Shown piece after piece: positions 1 through 5,200 of a DNA stretch of 5,200 nt. The number at the start of each line of letters is the position of its first letter. Position 1 is the first letter of the stretch. The DNA is from Haloarculaceae archaeon (GTDB lineage Archaea > Halobacteriota > Halobacteria > Halobacteriales > Haloarculaceae). The stretch lies in NCBI GenBank assembly GCA_028274885.1, contig JAQCMX010000252.1, forward strand, positions 1-5,200, written 5' to 3'. The notes under the pieces are model-generated. The model was not told the origin of the DNA. It was given only the letters and a program-made list of their open reading frames with translations, and made no database searches. Position numbers and translations under genes: made by a program.

Positions 1-63
1 TAGACGATGAATCGGTTTGGAACTGGTTGTGTCCGAAAGGAGAGAACGCGGAGTCTCAGCATC

Positions 64-69
64 GGTGGT
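64..69 (+). promoter_or_regulatory. Shine-Dalgarno-like site supporting the ATG at 74
   Basis: GGTGGT, matching five of six bases of the GGAGGT core, sits 4 bases before ATG 74. No comparable site precedes the alternative TTG at 17. It suggests translation of an internal operon cistron rather than a leaderless message. Confidence 0.4.
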
Positions 70-73
70 AGAT

Positions 74-1192
74 ATGTCTAAACAACAGTCACGGGTGCGA
101 CCGGTCGAGACTACGGGGACAGCCCAGCCAGGCGAGACGGTACTCGAACTGGACGGGGTGAGCCGTGAGTACGGCCCCGAGTCCGCGGTCGCTGACCTCT
201 CCTTGGACGTACAGGATGGCGAGTTATTGACGTTGTTGGGCCCCTCGGGATGTGGGAAAACGACGACTCTGCGGCTGATTGCGGGGCTTGAACACCCGAC
301 AGAAGGGGAGATACGCGTCAGAGGCAACGCGGTGTCGGGACAGGGGTCGTTCGTTCCGCCCGAAAGGCGTGAGATCGGGCTCGTTTTTCAGAACTTTGCA
401 CTTTTTCCACACCTCTCGGTCGCGGAAAACATTGGGTTCGGGCTCGATGACTGGGAGAGGCGGCGACGCTCTGACCGGGTCGACGAACTCCTCGAACTGG
501 TGCGACTCGAGGACTACCGCGAGAAGGAACCGGGACAGCTCTCGGGCGGACAACAACAGCGGGTCGCAGTCGCCCGCTCGCTCGCGCCGGAGCCAGACGT
601 CCTCCTGCTCGACGAACCGTTCTCGAACCTGGACGTTCGGCTCCGGATCGAGATGCGAGACGAGGTCCGACGCATTCTCAAGGAAGCGGGCGTGACGGCC
701 ATTTCGGTTACACACGACCAGGAGGAAGCACTGTCGATCAGCGACCGCGTCGCGATCATGAATAACGGACAACTCGAACAGGTCGGCAAGCCCGAAGCAG
801 TCTTCGAAAACCCGAAGTCACGGTTCGTTGCGAGCTTTCTGGGTCGTGCGAGCTTCCTGACCGGACGCGTCCGCGGGGATATCGTGGAAACGCCGTTGGG
901 ACGGCTCGGGACGGATCAGTTGAAAGGACCGATCAGTGCCTACGACGGGGCAAAGATAGACGTGCTAGTACGTCCGGACGATCTTGAGGCGACTCCGGCC
1001 ACTGAACGGGATGCAAAAGGGCGGGTCGTCGGCCGCCAGTACACCGGCCCCTCGTTCGTGTACCGGGTCGAACTCGCAAACGGAACCCCGGTCCGGTGCC
1101 TGCACAACCACGTCACAACGTTCGAGCACGGTCAGCCGGTGGGCGTAAACATTCTGGCCGACCACTCGCTGGCGTGGTATCCGACACAGTGA
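74..1192 (+). CDS. ABC transporter ATP-binding protein, FbpC/PotA type (iron(III)/thiamine/polyamine importer group)
   Basis: This is a complete 372-residue nucleotide-binding subunit of an ABC importer, acting on the cytoplasmic face of the membrane with two permease subunits. Every expected motif is visible: A-loop Tyr33, Walker A GPSGCGKTT (56-64), Q-loop Gln106 in VFQNFALFPH, signature LSGGQ (156-160), Walker B with D-loop VLLLDEPFSNLD (176-187) and switch His214. Residues 260-372 form a TOBE-like C-terminal domain; its FLTGRVRGD, ETPLG and VLVRPDDL segments resemble FbpC-type subunits more than MalK or UgpC. I chose ATG 74 because the N-terminus then fits the family and GGTGGT lies 4 bases upstream. 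A TTG at 17 would add 19 unconserved residues. The gene is probably the distal cistron of an operon whose permease lies left of the window. Family is certain; substrate is not. Confidence 0.93.
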   Translation: MSKQQSRVRPVETTGTAQPGETVLELDGVSREYGPESAVADLSLDVQDGELLTLLGPSGCGKTTTLRLIAGLEHPTEGEIRVRGNAVSGQGSFVPPERREIGLVFQNFALFPHLSVAENIGFGLDDWERRRRSDRVDELLELVRLEDYREKEPGQLSGGQQQRVAVARSLAPEPDVLLLDEPFSNLDVRLRIEMRDEVRRILKEAGVTAISVTHDQEEALSISDRVAIMNNGQLEQVGKPEAVFENPKSRFVASFLGRASFLTGRVRGDIVETPLGRLGTDQLKGPISAYDGAKIDVLVRPDDLEATPATERDAKGRVVGRQYTGPSFVYRVELANGTPVRCLHNHVTTFEHGQPVGVNILADHSLAWYPTQ

Positions 1193-1234
1193 CGACGGAT
1201 AAGACCGATCAACGCAGGCGTTCGGCTGCGAACG
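1193..1234. other. Tight convergent junction with two mutually exclusive small hairpins
   Basis: The ABC gene (plus) and glpB (minus) end tail to tail with 16 bases between stop codons. Just inside the glpB end are two overlapping inverted repeats: AACGC/GCGTT (1211-1215 and 1218-1222, 2-base loop) and CGTTCG/CGAACG (1219-1224 and 1229-1234, 4-base loop). They share bases 1219-1222, so only one can fold at a time. No T-run follows in either direction, so neither is a convincing terminator. Archaeal termination usually depends on T-rich tracts, so both transcripts probably read into each other's 3' end. Confidence 0.3.
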
Positions 1235-2474
1235 TCCCACCAGCGAACCCGGTCGCGAGTGCGACGCCGCCGGTGGACTGTTCTGCGACGAAGTTGCCAC
1301 CGGCAAGCGCGGTGCCGACCACACACAGGTTCTCGTAACGCTTGGAACCACCCCGCGATGCCGGTCGGAGACGCTCATCGACCGCAACGCCGAACCGCGC
1401 GAACGGCTGGTCTCCGAGCGGGTCCGTGTCGGCCCACTCATTCCGATTCTTACTGTGCTCGACGCGACAGTCAAATACCGGTTCGATGACACCTGACCGA
1501 TTGCCCCGAAGTCCGCCCTCGCCCAGTCCGCCCGTAGCGAGGACGAATTCGGCGGCTTCGTAGCTGGTCGGGTCACCGTCGGCTTGTACCCGTACCGACC
1601 CGACGCAATCGCCGCTGGTTTCATGCCCGACCGGCGTCCCGGTTCCGATGGTGACGCCTGCCTCCCGAGCAGCCCTAGCTAACAGCGTCTCCAGGCGCAA
1701 CCCCGGGACACTCGGGGCGCCCAGAGGCACCTCGAAGACGCGGGCGTTCAGTTTAGAACTGATCTCCTCACGAACCGCCTCGTGGGCGCGTCTTCCAAGC
1801 ACGGCGGGAAACCCGATGCGGGGTTCGATGTCCAGGTAGCGCCGCACATCGTCGATCAGCGCCTCCCTAACGGCGGTCCCGTCGTCACACGGTTCGTTCT
1901 CGTCGAGGGCACGGGCTATACGGAGCGATGGTGGATTCGCACTGATCGAACACGGGAACGCGATCTGCGCGCCGCTGGTCCCGAAATCGACGTACCGGAG
2001 GAGATTGTCACCGGCGAAATACGCATCAAAATCAGTGAGTCGTTCGAAGCCAATCAGGAACATCTCGTCGGTCTTGCTCAACACTCCCGGGGCGGTACCC
2101 GCGGGATAGCGCGAGGTCGGTTTTGGATACCCCATGCAGGTTCCGATCAGCGCGTTTGCATCCGTCTCCCCCCCACAGTAGGCCTCGCCGGTCGTCACAT
2201 CGAACCATTCGAGGGCGTCCCGGAGCCATTCGGTGTCAAGTATCTGATACGGGTGGGTCGAGGACAGCGCCCCGACAGAGTCAAACGGATCGACGACTGG
2301 CCCCTCGCGTCCCGGGACGTACCCGAGGACGTCGATCAGCCCGGATTCGCGGCGAAACCGGCTTTCAGGGGGCGTGATCAGACGAACCTGCAGGGACGGG
2401 GACTCGGTCGCCGCGACCAGCGCAGCGACGTACCCTTCGATTCCACCACCGACGACGAGAAGATCGTCGCTCAC
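1209..2474 (-). CDS. glpB: Anaerobic glycerol-3-phosphate dehydrogenase subunit B (GlpB)
   Basis: GlpB is the second flavoprotein-like subunit of the GlpABC complex, which oxidises glycerol-3-phosphate to dihydroxyacetone phosphate at the membrane. The 421-residue length is normal for the family. A Rossmann nucleotide-binding motif, DLLVVGGGIEGYVAAL, lies at 4-19; the Glu at 13 is unusual where small residues are common. Family segments follow: ESGLIDVLGY (43-52), DPFDS (62-66), HPYQ (74-77), KPTSRYPAG (118-126), IGFERLTDFDA (141-151), and the C-terminal ATGGLGEGG (313-321) and YENLCVVG through TGGVALATGFAGG (380-413). The start is GTG, overlapping the glpA stop by four bases (GTGA, 2471-2474), so translation is probably coupled to glpA. 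The gene ends only 16 bases from the convergent ABC gene, so no glpC follows. Confidence 0.95.
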   Translation of the reverse strand: MSDDLLVVGGGIEGYVAALVAATESPSLQVRLITPPESRFRRESGLIDVLGYVPGREGPVVDPFDSVGALSSTHPYQILDTEWLRDALEWFDVTTGEAYCGGETDANALIGTCMGYPKPTSRYPAGTAPGVLSKTDEMFLIGFERLTDFDAYFAGDNLLRYVDFGTSGAQIAFPCSISANPPSLRIARALDENEPCDDGTAVREALIDDVRRYLDIEPRIGFPAVLGRRAHEAVREEISSKLNARVFEVPLGAPSVPGLRLETLLARAAREAGVTIGTGTPVGHETSGDCVGSVRVQADGDPTSYEAAEFVLATGGLGEGGLRGNRSGVIEPVFDCRVEHSKNRNEWADTDPLGDQPFARFGVAVDERLRPASRGGSKRYENLCVVGTALAGGNFVAEQSTGGVALATGFAGGTFAAERLR

Positions 2475-4375
2475 GGACGCATACCCCCCCGAACAGAGCG
2501 TTCCTCGTCCCGGTCGGGCCCGTCGTCGAAGGCCTCGAGGTCTATGGATCGTGTCGTCACGTGTCGGTTGAGCGTCGCCACGTGAAACGCGTAATTGCGC
2601 ATTGCCTGCGCCAACTGTTCACCCAGGAGAACGCCTTGCTGTCCGTCCCACCGCTCCTCGTAGAACGCATCGAGGCTCGCTTCGACCGTCTCGGTGTCGT
2701 ACTCGGGATACAACGTCGTGGCCATCCGGTGGGCACAGCGCCCGCCCTGGCACTCGCCCATCCCGGCCCAGGTCCGGATACGGATCTCCTGGAGATCCGG
2801 TTGTTCGCCGGTCTCGTCCTCGAGCGCATCCCCGATTTCGGCGCGTGTCACACCCATGGACTCACAGACGAGCGGGTTTGGCCCGTTCACATCCGAGACA
2901 CGTTCTGCTCGACTTCCGAGTCGCTCCGGGCCCAGGTCTGAGACGGGCAGCTGGGTGTCGACCGCCTCCGTCACAGTGGAGTGGTCCTCGCTTCCCGGGA
3001 GCGGGATCTCATGGGTCCGACACGATCGATCGACGCCAAACGCGGTACACACCCGATCGACGACCTGCTTTGCGAGCAGCCGATGGGTGGTGAGCGTTCC
3101 GCCGAGGACGGTCGTCAGACCCCACAGACCGTCACGCCGGCTGTGATCGAGGACTGTGCCCCGGTCGTTGACCGCCGTGCCGTCGTCTCCACCGCCCTCG
3201 TACACCACCCGCACCTCCGAGTGCGCACGGAGTGTTCTGGCCTCGCCGGCACCTGGGAGCAACGCGTCAAGTTCGTCCAGAAGATGGTCGATCTCGGTGT
3301 GTTCGGTCTCGGTATCTGCCGGTCCGGTCGCTGGTCTCTTGATTGTTCCGAGGACCGTCGAGTGACCGCGGGGGACGACCGTGTTTGCCTCGTCTCCGTC
3401 CCGACAGCGGGTGATGACGTGGTCTGGCTGACTCACGCCCGAGACGACCATACTGCCACGTTCGTAGGCCAGTGGGATCGATACCCCCGCCATCCGGGTG
3501 ATCTGGTCCGCCCAGGCGCCCGTCGCGTTGATGACGTAATCCGCTCTGACCGCCTCGACGGCGTCGGGATCGATCTCCCCCCGTCTCTCATTGGACGGTC
3601 CGGAACTGCTCTGGGTCTGTGAACCGACGGCACCTGGTATCTGTCTGTCACCTTCTATCATGCCCGGCACCTGTTTGCCGCTGTTGTTGGGCTCGGAGTC
3701 GGGATCGTCCTCGGCAAACGCCTGTGAACTGTCGAGGATCTCCTCCCGGATCTCCTCGGTAGGGACATCTTCAAGTGCTTTTTTTAGATCCGGGACGCCG
3801 TCAAGTTGTGCGGTAGGACAGACGAGTGCACCGACGACCGCCCCGTCGTCGACAATCAGATCGATTACGCTCGTGTGAGTTCGGATGTCGGCGCCGTACT
3901 CGACGGCTCCTCTGGCTGTCCCCACTGTGAGACGGAGGGGATCGACCACGCAATCGGGAACCTGTAGTGCGCGCACGACATCGTCGGTCAGTGTCGGTTC
4001 ACGTTCGATCGCCGCCTTCTTGGGGAGTTCCTCCGTGGGGATATCAGGCTCGGTACAGGAGTCGAGGAGTGTCTCGAAGGGGTCGCTGTCATCCTCGGCG
4101 TGTGCAACGACGAGTCCGCCGGTCGTCTCGACACAGTGGCCCGCAACGGTACGGAGAATCCGGTTTTCGCGCAGACACCGCGATGCCAGGTCCGGGTCGG
4201 AAGCCACGTGACGGGCACCGCTGTGGAGGAGCCCCTGTATTCGTCCGGTGGCGCCGTGCGTGAGATGGCTGCGTTCGACCAACGTCACGTCGAACCCGCG
4301 GATCGCGAGATCACGCGCAATCGCCGTGCCGGTGGTCCCGCCGCCCAGCACGAGAATATGTGGTGTGTACCCCAT
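2471..4375 (-). CDS. glpA: Anaerobic glycerol-3-phosphate dehydrogenase subunit A (GlpA), diverged
   Basis: GlpA is the FAD-bearing catalytic subunit that converts glycerol-3-phosphate to dihydroxyacetone phosphate in glycerol breakdown. At 634 residues it is longer than typical relatives (about 540-590, from memory). FAD-binding motif GGGTTGTAIARD is at 11-22, GATGRIQGLLHSGARH at 41-56, DCVVDPLRL at 141-149, INATGAWADQI at 282-292, LGGTLTTHR at 424-432. The BFD-like [2Fe-2S] domain spans about 500-555 (CES at 504-506, CQGGRC at 542-547), and the tail has the GlpA-like ERWDGQQGVLLGEQLAQA. Three oddities: the second Cys of the usual CEC pair is Ser506, the GGK lysine is Thr427, and an acidic low-complexity insert fills roughly 195-275. 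It starts at ATG 4375 and is translationally coupled to glpB. Family assignment is secure; full activity is less so. Confidence 0.94.
   Translation of the reverse strand: MGYTPHILVLGGGTTGTAIARDLAIRGFDVTLVERSHLTHGATGRIQGLLHSGARHVASDPDLASRCLRENRILRTVAGHCVETTGGLVVAHAEDDSDPFETLLDSCTEPDIPTEELPKKAAIEREPTLTDDVVRALQVPDCVVDPLRLTVGTARGAVEYGADIRTHTSVIDLIVDDGAVVGALVCPTAQLDGVPDLKKALEDVPTEEIREEILDSSQAFAEDDPDSEPNNSGKQVPGMIEGDRQIPGAVGSQTQSSSGPSNERRGEIDPDAVEAVRADYVINATGAWADQITRMAGVSIPLAYERGSMVVSGVSQPDHVITRCRDGDEANTVVPRGHSTVLGTIKRPATGPADTETEHTEIDHLLDELDALLPGAGEARTLRAHSEVRVVYEGGGDDGTAVNDRGTVLDHSRRDGLWGLTTVLGGTLTTHRLLAKQVVDRVCTAFGVDRSCRTHEIPLPGSEDHSTVTEAVDTQLPVSDLGPERLGSRAERVSDVNGPNPLVCESMGVTRAEIGDALEDETGEQPDLQEIRIRTWAGMGECQGGRCAHRMATTLYPEYDTETVEASLDAFYEERWDGQQGVLLGEQLAQAMRNYAFHVATLNRHVTTRSIDLEAFDDGPDRDEERSVRGGMRP
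3736..3759 (-). repeat. 12-bp tandem duplication inside the GlpA insert
   Basis: Two adjacent 12-base units (3736-3747 and 3748-3759) agree at 10 of 12 positions and encode EEIR followed by EEIL on the minus strand. They lie in the extra segment of GlpA. A second, protein-level repeat follows: KQVPGMIEGD (234-243) and RQIPGAVGSQ (244-253). Both suggest the insert grew by local duplication. Confidence 0.55.
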
Positions 4376-4400
4376 CTGATCGATCCCACCTGAGTCGCCC

Positions 4401-4418
4401 GGACACTTATACTGTCGG
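4401..4418 (-). promoter_or_regulatory. Probable glpAB promoter: TATA-like box within a short dyad
   Basis: On the minus strand GTATAA (4407-4412) is a good archaeal TATA-like box. Its centre is about 34 bases upstream of the glpA ATG, so a start some 27 bases downstream would give a leader of only about 8 bases. The box is embedded in GACA-N7-TGTC (4402-4416), a dyad that could be a repressor or activator site overlapping TFB/TBP binding. A perfect 8-base palindrome, CTCCGGAG (4422-4429), lies just upstream. An AGGTGG motif 10 bases before the ATG would fall at or before the predicted transcript start, so it may not act as a ribosome site. Confidence 0.5.
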
Positions 4419-4474
4419 AAACTCCGGAGCCACGAAGACCGGGTTTTCGCCCTGTCTACGAATTATTGGACTCA

Positions 4475-4723
4475 TCAGGTTTCGACCCCGACCGGGTCAG
4501 CGTAAACGACGCCGCGCTCGACAGCCACCGAGACAGCGGTGCCGTTGGCCACGCTGTTTGGAACCGACGCGTGGCTGATCATGGGGACGTCAAGTTCGCG
4601 GGTGACCATCGCGGTCGCACCGACGTCGCGGGCCGGAAATCGGGCCGACCGTGCCAGCGCGTCAATTCGTGTCCCCGAGGCCGGTGGCACCCGCCGTCCG
4701 AGCTGCTCGTCTCGGATGCCCAT
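4475..4723 (-). CDS. Small PEP-utilising-domain-like protein, or 3' relic of a pyruvate kinase-type gene
   Basis: This 82-codon frame reads in the manner of the phosphohistidine (PEP-utiliser mobile) domain: ARDVGATAMVTRELDVPMIS (31-50) aligns by eye with the family pattern GG-T-SHAA-IVARELGIPAVVG, and VANGTAVSVAVERGVVYADP (58-77) with LxDGxxVTVDGxRGVVY. The expected catalytic His after the Gly/Thr pair is absent (Ala-Met here), so phosphoryl transfer by the classical mechanism is unlikely. Such domains occur in PEP synthase, PTS enzyme I and at the C-terminus of some pyruvate kinases; the last fits best because the frame ends right after the RGVVY strand. An in-frame TGA at 4739-4741 closes it upstream and no catalytic barrel is encoded nearby. 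It is in the same direction as glpA, 99 bases upstream. It may be a degraded gene end or a genuine small protein. Confidence 0.5.
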   Translation of the reverse strand: MGIRDEQLGRRVPPASGTRIDALARSARFPARDVGATAMVTRELDVPMISHASVPNSVANGTAVSVAVERGVVYADPVGVET

Positions 4724-4832
4724 GTCGTCGTGGGGAGTTCACAGGGATCGTCGCACGTATCGTCGGGAAAGCATAGGAACTGTCTGCCCTGTTTGCTCTC
4801 CTCCTATCAAAACGGGACAAAATTGTAGATTG

Positions 4833-4857
4833 GCCGTCACAAACGGCGCGAAGCCGT
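4833..4857. repeat. Three-arm alternating hairpin (GCCGT / ACGGC / GCCGT)
   Basis: The 5-base word GCCGT (4833-4837) is followed by its complement ACGGC (4843-4847) and again by GCCGT (4853-4857), each separated by 5 bases. The middle arm can pair with either neighbour. It lies upstream of the small membrane-protein promoter candidate. Arms are short for GC-rich DNA, so chance is possible. Confidence 0.35.
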
Positions 4858-4863
4858 GGGGTC

Positions 4864-4882
4864 TATGTATGTTCTTATACAT
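4864..4882 (+). promoter_or_regulatory. Promoter region with palindromic operator candidate
   Basis: ATGTAT (4865-4870) and ATACAT (4877-4882) form a perfect 6-base inverted repeat around a 6-base spacer. TATGTAT (4864-4870) is a plausible TATA-like box centred about 31 bases before the ATG at 4898, which would give a near-leaderless transcript. TTATAC (4875-4880) also provides a TATA-like box for the minus strand. The symmetric, AT-rich patch in GC-rich DNA may be the binding site of a dimeric regulator. Confidence 0.4.
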
Positions 4883-4897
4883 CCATAACGCGTCAGT

Positions 4898-5107
4898 ATG
4901 CGCAGTTACCGCCACCTGGCAGGGGTAGGATTGCTCTCTGCCGGCCTGACACTGTCACTCGGGTCCGATCAGACAGTTGTGGCTCTCGTATCGCTTGCCC
5001 TCGCGGTTGTCATCTGGCTGCCTTTCATAGTGATTAGTGCGAGTCTTTACTGCCATGCTGGAAGAAGATATCGGGGACACGCTGTGAGATGTCAATCTCT
5101 GGGATGA
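4898..5107 (+). CDS. Small two-helix membrane protein candidate, unknown function
   Basis: I do not recognise a family. The 69-residue product begins MRSYRHLAG and has two hydrophobic segments at about 8-23 and 27-51, joined by a short GSDQT turn. The rest (52-69) is basic (HAGRRYRGHAVR) and looks less protein-like. A basic N-terminus and basic tail with two membrane spans suggest both ends face the cytoplasm by the positive-inside rule. An ATG start and a TATA-like box at leaderless distance support expression. There is no ribosome site. The same frame stays open after the TGA for 31 codons to the window edge, so a shortened longer gene is possible. Base composition here is lower in GC than in the glp genes. 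Confidence 0.45.
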   Translation: MRSYRHLAGVGLLSAGLTLSLGSDQTVVALVSLALAVVIWLPFIVISASLYCHAGRRYRGHAVRCQSLG

Positions 5108-5200
5108 GAGCACAAGATAACCGCACTAACCACTATCAGTGAACGTCTGATACGGTCGGTTGTAACGGTTTACCGGTACTTCGCCCAGCGTTCCGGCGAA
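5108..5200. other. Right-edge region without an assigned gene
   Basis: This stretch holds an inverted repeat TATCAG (5134-5139) / CTGATA (5147-5152) with a 7-base spacer. The plus strand is open without a start codon from 5108 to the edge (ending TVYRYFAQRSGE). On the minus strand, one frame enters from the right and stops at 5170-5172 (reading SPERWAKYR). Either could be part of a neighbouring gene; the visible length cannot decide. Confidence 0.3.

Larger units (their letters stand above)
4724..4897. other. Intergenic stretch, about 50% GC
   Basis: There is no convincing gene. It contains an isolated CCTCCT (4800-4805; AGGAGG on the minus strand) with no start codon at usable distance, the GCCGT/ACGGC hairpin set and the palindromic promoter candidate. 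Bases 4801-4900 count to 47% GC, clearly below the coding stretches to the left. Confidence 0.4.

Noticed and set aside
1..71. 3' end of an upstream gene (possible stops TAG at 1-3, TGA at 8-10, TAG at 69-71)
   Set aside because: A permease gene ending here is likely by operon logic, but too few codons are visible to pick a frame.
17..73. TTG start at 17 for the ABC protein
   Set aside because: It would add 19 residues with no family match, and the ATG at 74 has a ribosome site at 64-69.
74..1192. Glycerol-3-phosphate importer ATPase (UgpC) by proximity to glpAB
   Set aside because: The gene is convergent, not in the same operon, and its C-terminal region resembles FbpC-type rather than UgpC/MalK subunits.
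965..1624. Minus-strand frame of 219 codons spanning the ABC and glpB ends
   Set aside because: It overlaps two solid genes in other frames and shows no recognisable motif; its Arg/Ser-rich composition fits a shadow frame.
2484..2490. G7 run on the minus strand near the glpA stop as a programmed frameshift site
   Set aside because: The frames of glpA and glpB are already joined by an ordinary GTGA overlap, and GlpB has a normal N-terminus, so no frameshift is needed.
1782..2585. Long plus-strand reading frame of 267 codons
   Set aside because: It lies opposite glpB and the end of glpA, which have clear family motifs. Its composition (many Arg, Pro, Gly) is typical of the antisense of a GC-rich gene, and no domain is recognisable.
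4376..4474. Possible tRNA or small RNA upstream of glpA
   Set aside because: There is no acceptor-stem pairing and no proper T-arm; the GGTTTCGACCCC nearby is part of the preceding frame's end.
4739..4882. Minus-strand frame of 47 codons beginning MYKNIHRPHG, with an AGGAGG motif inside
   Set aside because: It is in the same frame as the PEP-domain-like fragment but separated from it by TGA; no domain is recognisable and AGGAGG has no start codon at normal spacing. Probably fortuitous.
4466..4928. Plus-strand frames of 120 and 129 codons
   Set aside because: They run across the antisense of the PEP-domain-like frame and non-coding DNA, with no recognisable protein features.

Overview
The window looks like DNA from a haloarchaeon. 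The genes are GC-rich (about 65% in the stretches I counted), the predicted proteins carry many Asp and Glu residues, and TATA-like boxes lie close enough to start codons for short or absent leaders. No 16S gene or other taxonomic marker is present, so this is inferred from composition and gene families. 

Layout from left to right. (1) 74-1192, plus strand: an ATP-binding subunit of an ABC importer of the FbpC/PotA type (iron(III), thiamine or polyamine group). It is probably the last gene of an operon entering from the left. (2) After a 16-bp convergent junction, 2471-4375 and 1209-2474 on the minus strand encode GlpA and GlpB, the catalytic FAD subunit and second subunit of anaerobic-type glycerol-3-phosphate dehydrogenase, joined by a 4-base GTGA overlap. 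The usual third gene, glpC, is not where it would be expected: the ABC gene occupies that place. (3) 4475-4723, minus strand: an 82-codon reading frame resembling the tail of a PEP-utilising (phosphohistidine) domain, as found at the C-terminus of some pyruvate kinases, but without the catalytic His. It is either a small orphan protein or the relic of a larger gene. (4) 4724-5200: a less GC-rich stretch (about 50%) with small inverted repeats and one short two-helix membrane protein candidate (4898-5107). 

GlpA and GlpB would oxidise sn-glycerol-3-phosphate to dihydroxyacetone phosphate and pass electrons to the membrane quinone pool. The pyruvate kinase-like fragment belongs to the lower end of the same carbon route, which may be coincidence. 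The ABC subunit cannot be tied to glycerol-3-phosphate import from sequence alone. 

The most notable feature is that this GlpA departs from the classical pattern in three independent ways: Ser replaces one of four Cys ligands in the C-terminal BFD-like [2Fe-2S] domain, Thr replaces Lys in the usually conserved GGK motif, and there is an acidic, partly repetitive insertion of about 60 residues in the middle. With no adjacent glpC, this suggests a diverged or secondary GlpAB rather than a standard housekeeping glpABC. I found no tRNA, rRNA, CRISPR array or intact mobile element.
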